Of a stretch of DNA of 64,000 nt, positions 62,672 through 64,000 are shown piece by piece. Made by a program: the position numbers and the translations under genes. The notes below the pieces were generated by a model. The model was not told the DNA's origin and did not search any database. It saw only the letters and a program-made list of their open reading frames with translations. Every line of letters begins with the position of its first letter. The first letter of the stretch is position 1. This stretch comes from Salinibacterium xinjiangense (GTDB taxonomy: Bacteria; Actinomycetota; Actinomycetes; Actinomycetales; Microbacteriaceae): the NCBI RefSeq assembly GCF_014645015.1, contig NZ_BMLC01000004.1:1-64000 (forward strand). Direction: 5' to 3'.

Positions 62672-62953
62672 TCAGCCAGAGCCAATGAACGGCGCCGTCA
62701 TCCTGGCAGCGTCGCCCTTTCTCATCGGGAGGCGGTTGAACCACTGCATCTCAGTCTTCGCCACCTTTCCGCTGTGCTTGAAAATATCCGCGAGCGTGGC
62801 GGCCACCGTCGAGACCACCACCATGGGCTGGCGCGCCGTGTAGGCAAGCGCCCCCAGGGACAAGAGCATGATGGATCCACCAATCCCGACGCTGATTACG
62901 TCGACGAGGGCTCTCGTGTCGACCGCACGATCTGTGACGGTTTTGCTCGCCAT
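62672..62953 (-). CDS. Small membrane protein between polyol dehydrogenase and kinase
   Basis: 93 residues from an ATG at 62953 with GGAAG 8 bases upstream. It has one clear membrane helix ('VDVISVGIGGSIMLLSLGAL') and a basic-amphipathic C-terminus ('IFKHSGKVAKTEMQWFNRLP'). I recognise no family. The position inside a tetritol-type operon suggests a role with uptake or membrane association, but a chance open frame remains possible. The longer frame to 63199 overlaps the dehydrogenase and is not supported. Confidence 0.5.
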   Translation of the reverse strand: MASKTVTDRAVDTRALVDVISVGIGGSIMLLSLGALAYTARQPMVVVSTVAATLADIFKHSGKVAKTEMQWFNRLPMRKGDAARMTAPFIGSG

Positions 62954-63140
62954 GGGAAAACTTCCAGCACCTGCTGCGGCTGGCCCGGATGCGCCCCGCG
63001 TGGAGGGGTCATCCGTTGGCCTCGCCCTCATGCCGACAGTGATCCCGGGCACGTTGAACGGCGGAGCCCGCCCGAATGCGGAGTCGTACACGCATGGAGG
63101 ATTCCCTGCCGCCGCCTTCCCAGCCTCATGGAGAGGCTGG

Positions 63141-64000
63141 TCACCGCAAGACCCGCGATTCGCTGTCGTGAGGCCGGATCTGGAGTTTGCGCCCCTCACC
63201 GCGGCGAAACATCTCGAGGGCGACTGCGTAGTCGTCGAGCGTGAATGAGTGACTGATCATCGCGGTTGCGTTTATTGCCCCAGCCTCGAAAAGTTCGACC
63301 GCGCGACCGAACGAGTTCAAAACGGCCATGGTGCCGACGATCGAGATCTCATCGCGGTAGACACGAAATGGGGAGAACTGGGCTGTGCGATCGGCTGGAG
63401 CTACGCCGAAGTCCTGGAAGAATCCGGCCGGCTTGACACGGGTGAGCCCATCTTCGATAGCACCGATGTTGCCAGTGCAGTCGATCACGACATCCCATTT
63501 ATCGCGTTCGGCGTCGTCCGGTGTCGTATAGCGAAACTCGACCCCGCACTCTTTAGCGGTCTCCAGCCGCAGTTCGTTTACATCCACGATGGTCACCGTC
63601 GAAGCGCCCGCCTTTCTGGCCAGCTGCGCCATCAGGAGGCCCATCGTCCCCGCGCCGTACACGAGTACGTGATCTCCCAATCGACGGGGCAATACATCCC
63701 ACCCACGTATGGCGCAGGCCAACGGCTCGATGAGGGCAGCCTCGTACAAATCGGTGTCAGGCTTGAGCTTGTAGACGTTACCCGCCGGCGCGACGAAGTA
63801 CTCCTGCGAAGCACCGTCTGATGCGACCACGCCCAGCCCATTCCAGAATCGGCAGAGGTTTTGGTGCCCGTTGAGGCAAAATTCGCACTCGCCGCATGTC
63901 GTGCTCGGATTGATGGCGACGTGTTCACCGACCTTGAAGTCAAAAACCCGACCATTGACGCCCTCACCCAGGGCGACGATGACTCCCGTGGCCTCGTGAC
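63141..64000 (-). CDS. Zinc-dependent polyol dehydrogenase (partial, 5' end outside window)
   Basis: At least 286 residues of a medium-chain dehydrogenase, cut at the right edge. The GHE zinc region ('GHEATGVIVALGEG') opens the fragment, the structural zinc cysteines are 'CGECEFCLNGHQNLC', the Rossmann motif is 'VLVYGAGTMGLLMAQLA', and 'LACAIRGWDVLPRRLGDHV' is typical of sorbitol/threonine-dehydrogenase-like enzymes. In the operon it would oxidise a tetritol (or other polyol) to the ketose that DhaK-L phosphorylates. It is 187 bases upstream of the small membrane gene on the same strand. Confidence 0.9.
   Translation of the reverse strand, partial: HEATGVIVALGEGVNGRVFDFKVGEHVAINPSTTCGECEFCLNGHQNLCRFWNGLGVVASDGASQEYFVAPAGNVYKLKPDTDLYEAALIEPLACAIRGWDVLPRRLGDHVLVYGAGTMGLLMAQLARKAGASTVTIVDVNELRLETAKECGVEFRYTTPDDAERDKWDVVIDCTGNIGAIEDGLTRVKPAGFFQDFGVAPADRTAQFSPFRVYRDEISIVGTMAVLNSFGRAVELFEAGAINATAMISHSFTLDDYAVALEMFRRGEGRKLQIRPHDSESRVLR

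Noticed and set aside
1-64000. CRISPR arrays, tRNA or rRNA genes
   Set aside because: No spaced direct repeats of CRISPR type and no T-arm consensus outside genes was seen by eye.

Overview
The window reads as chromosomal DNA from a high-GC actinobacterium of the Micrococcales, most probably a cold-adapted member of the Microbacteriaceae. This is an inference. It rests on the Micrococcales-type gene content (a DUF7882-like protein, GAF-ANTAR proteins, CopD-CtaG fusion, Zn-free S14/L33/L28 genes beside zur and znu), on the tight ATGA/GTGA gene overlaps, and on an ice-binding protein (DUF3494) operon. No rRNA or tRNA gene was found, so the taxonomy is not anchored by a marker RNA.

Two kinds of terrain are visible. 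Positions 1-31,000 are accessory and scarred: small orphan enzymes (RidA-like, alpha/beta hydrolase, MBL-fold, isochorismatase-like), a frameshifted MFS transporter, the C-terminal stub of a UvrA-like ATPase, a complete IS3-family element whose transposase has lost two of three DDE residues, the ice-binding operon with a MalT-like LuxR regulator upstream (9.2-14.8 kb), a decayed Ig-like surface protein, a carotenoid prenyltransferase/desaturase pair (16.4-18.7 kb), a YVTN/fibronectin-III remnant, a SulP anion permease divergent from a MerR regulator, a coupled pair of GAF-ANTAR proteins, a molybdopterin oxidoreductase with a small partner, and a mosaic of PadR, amino-acid permease and IS3 debris near 29-30 kb.

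From about 30 kb the DNA becomes orderly. 30.1-38.9 kb is dominated by redox enzymes: two zinc alcohol dehydrogenases, a glycerol-dehydrogenase-like enzyme divergent from an IclR regulator, a GMC flavoprotein with its gluconate-dehydrogenase-subunit-3-type partner, and a dienelactone-hydrolase-like protein. 39-44 kb holds DinB, a PIF1/RecD-like helicase, a membrane-anchored protein and the CopD-CtaG fusion. 44-48.4 kb is a zinc locus read on the minus strand: znuA, znuC, znuB, zur, then zinc-independent rpmB, rpmG and rpsN, then an HU gene. 48.4-53 kb, also on the minus strand, has an aminotransferase followed by the E1alpha, E1beta and E2 genes of a 2-oxoacid dehydrogenase.

53-58.6 kb contains a small holin-like membrane protein, a helical WxG-type protein coupled to a large two-domain lipase-like protein, a low-molecular-weight phosphatase coupled to purB, and two membrane proteins. 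The right end (58.7-64 kb) is a compact minus-strand catabolic operon: zinc polyol dehydrogenase (cut by the window edge), a small membrane protein, DhaK-DhaL fusion kinase, RpiB-type isomerase, a TIM-barrel isomerase and a DeoR regulator. The last four genes overlap by 4 bases each, and the set fits tetritol/tetrulose (erythritol, threitol, erythrulose) breakdown.

The strongest candidates for something little described are the three-gene ice-binding operon, in which two proteins sharing a cysteine-containing C-terminal motif flank the DUF3494 protein, and the WxG/lipase-like pair at 53.6-55.5 kb.
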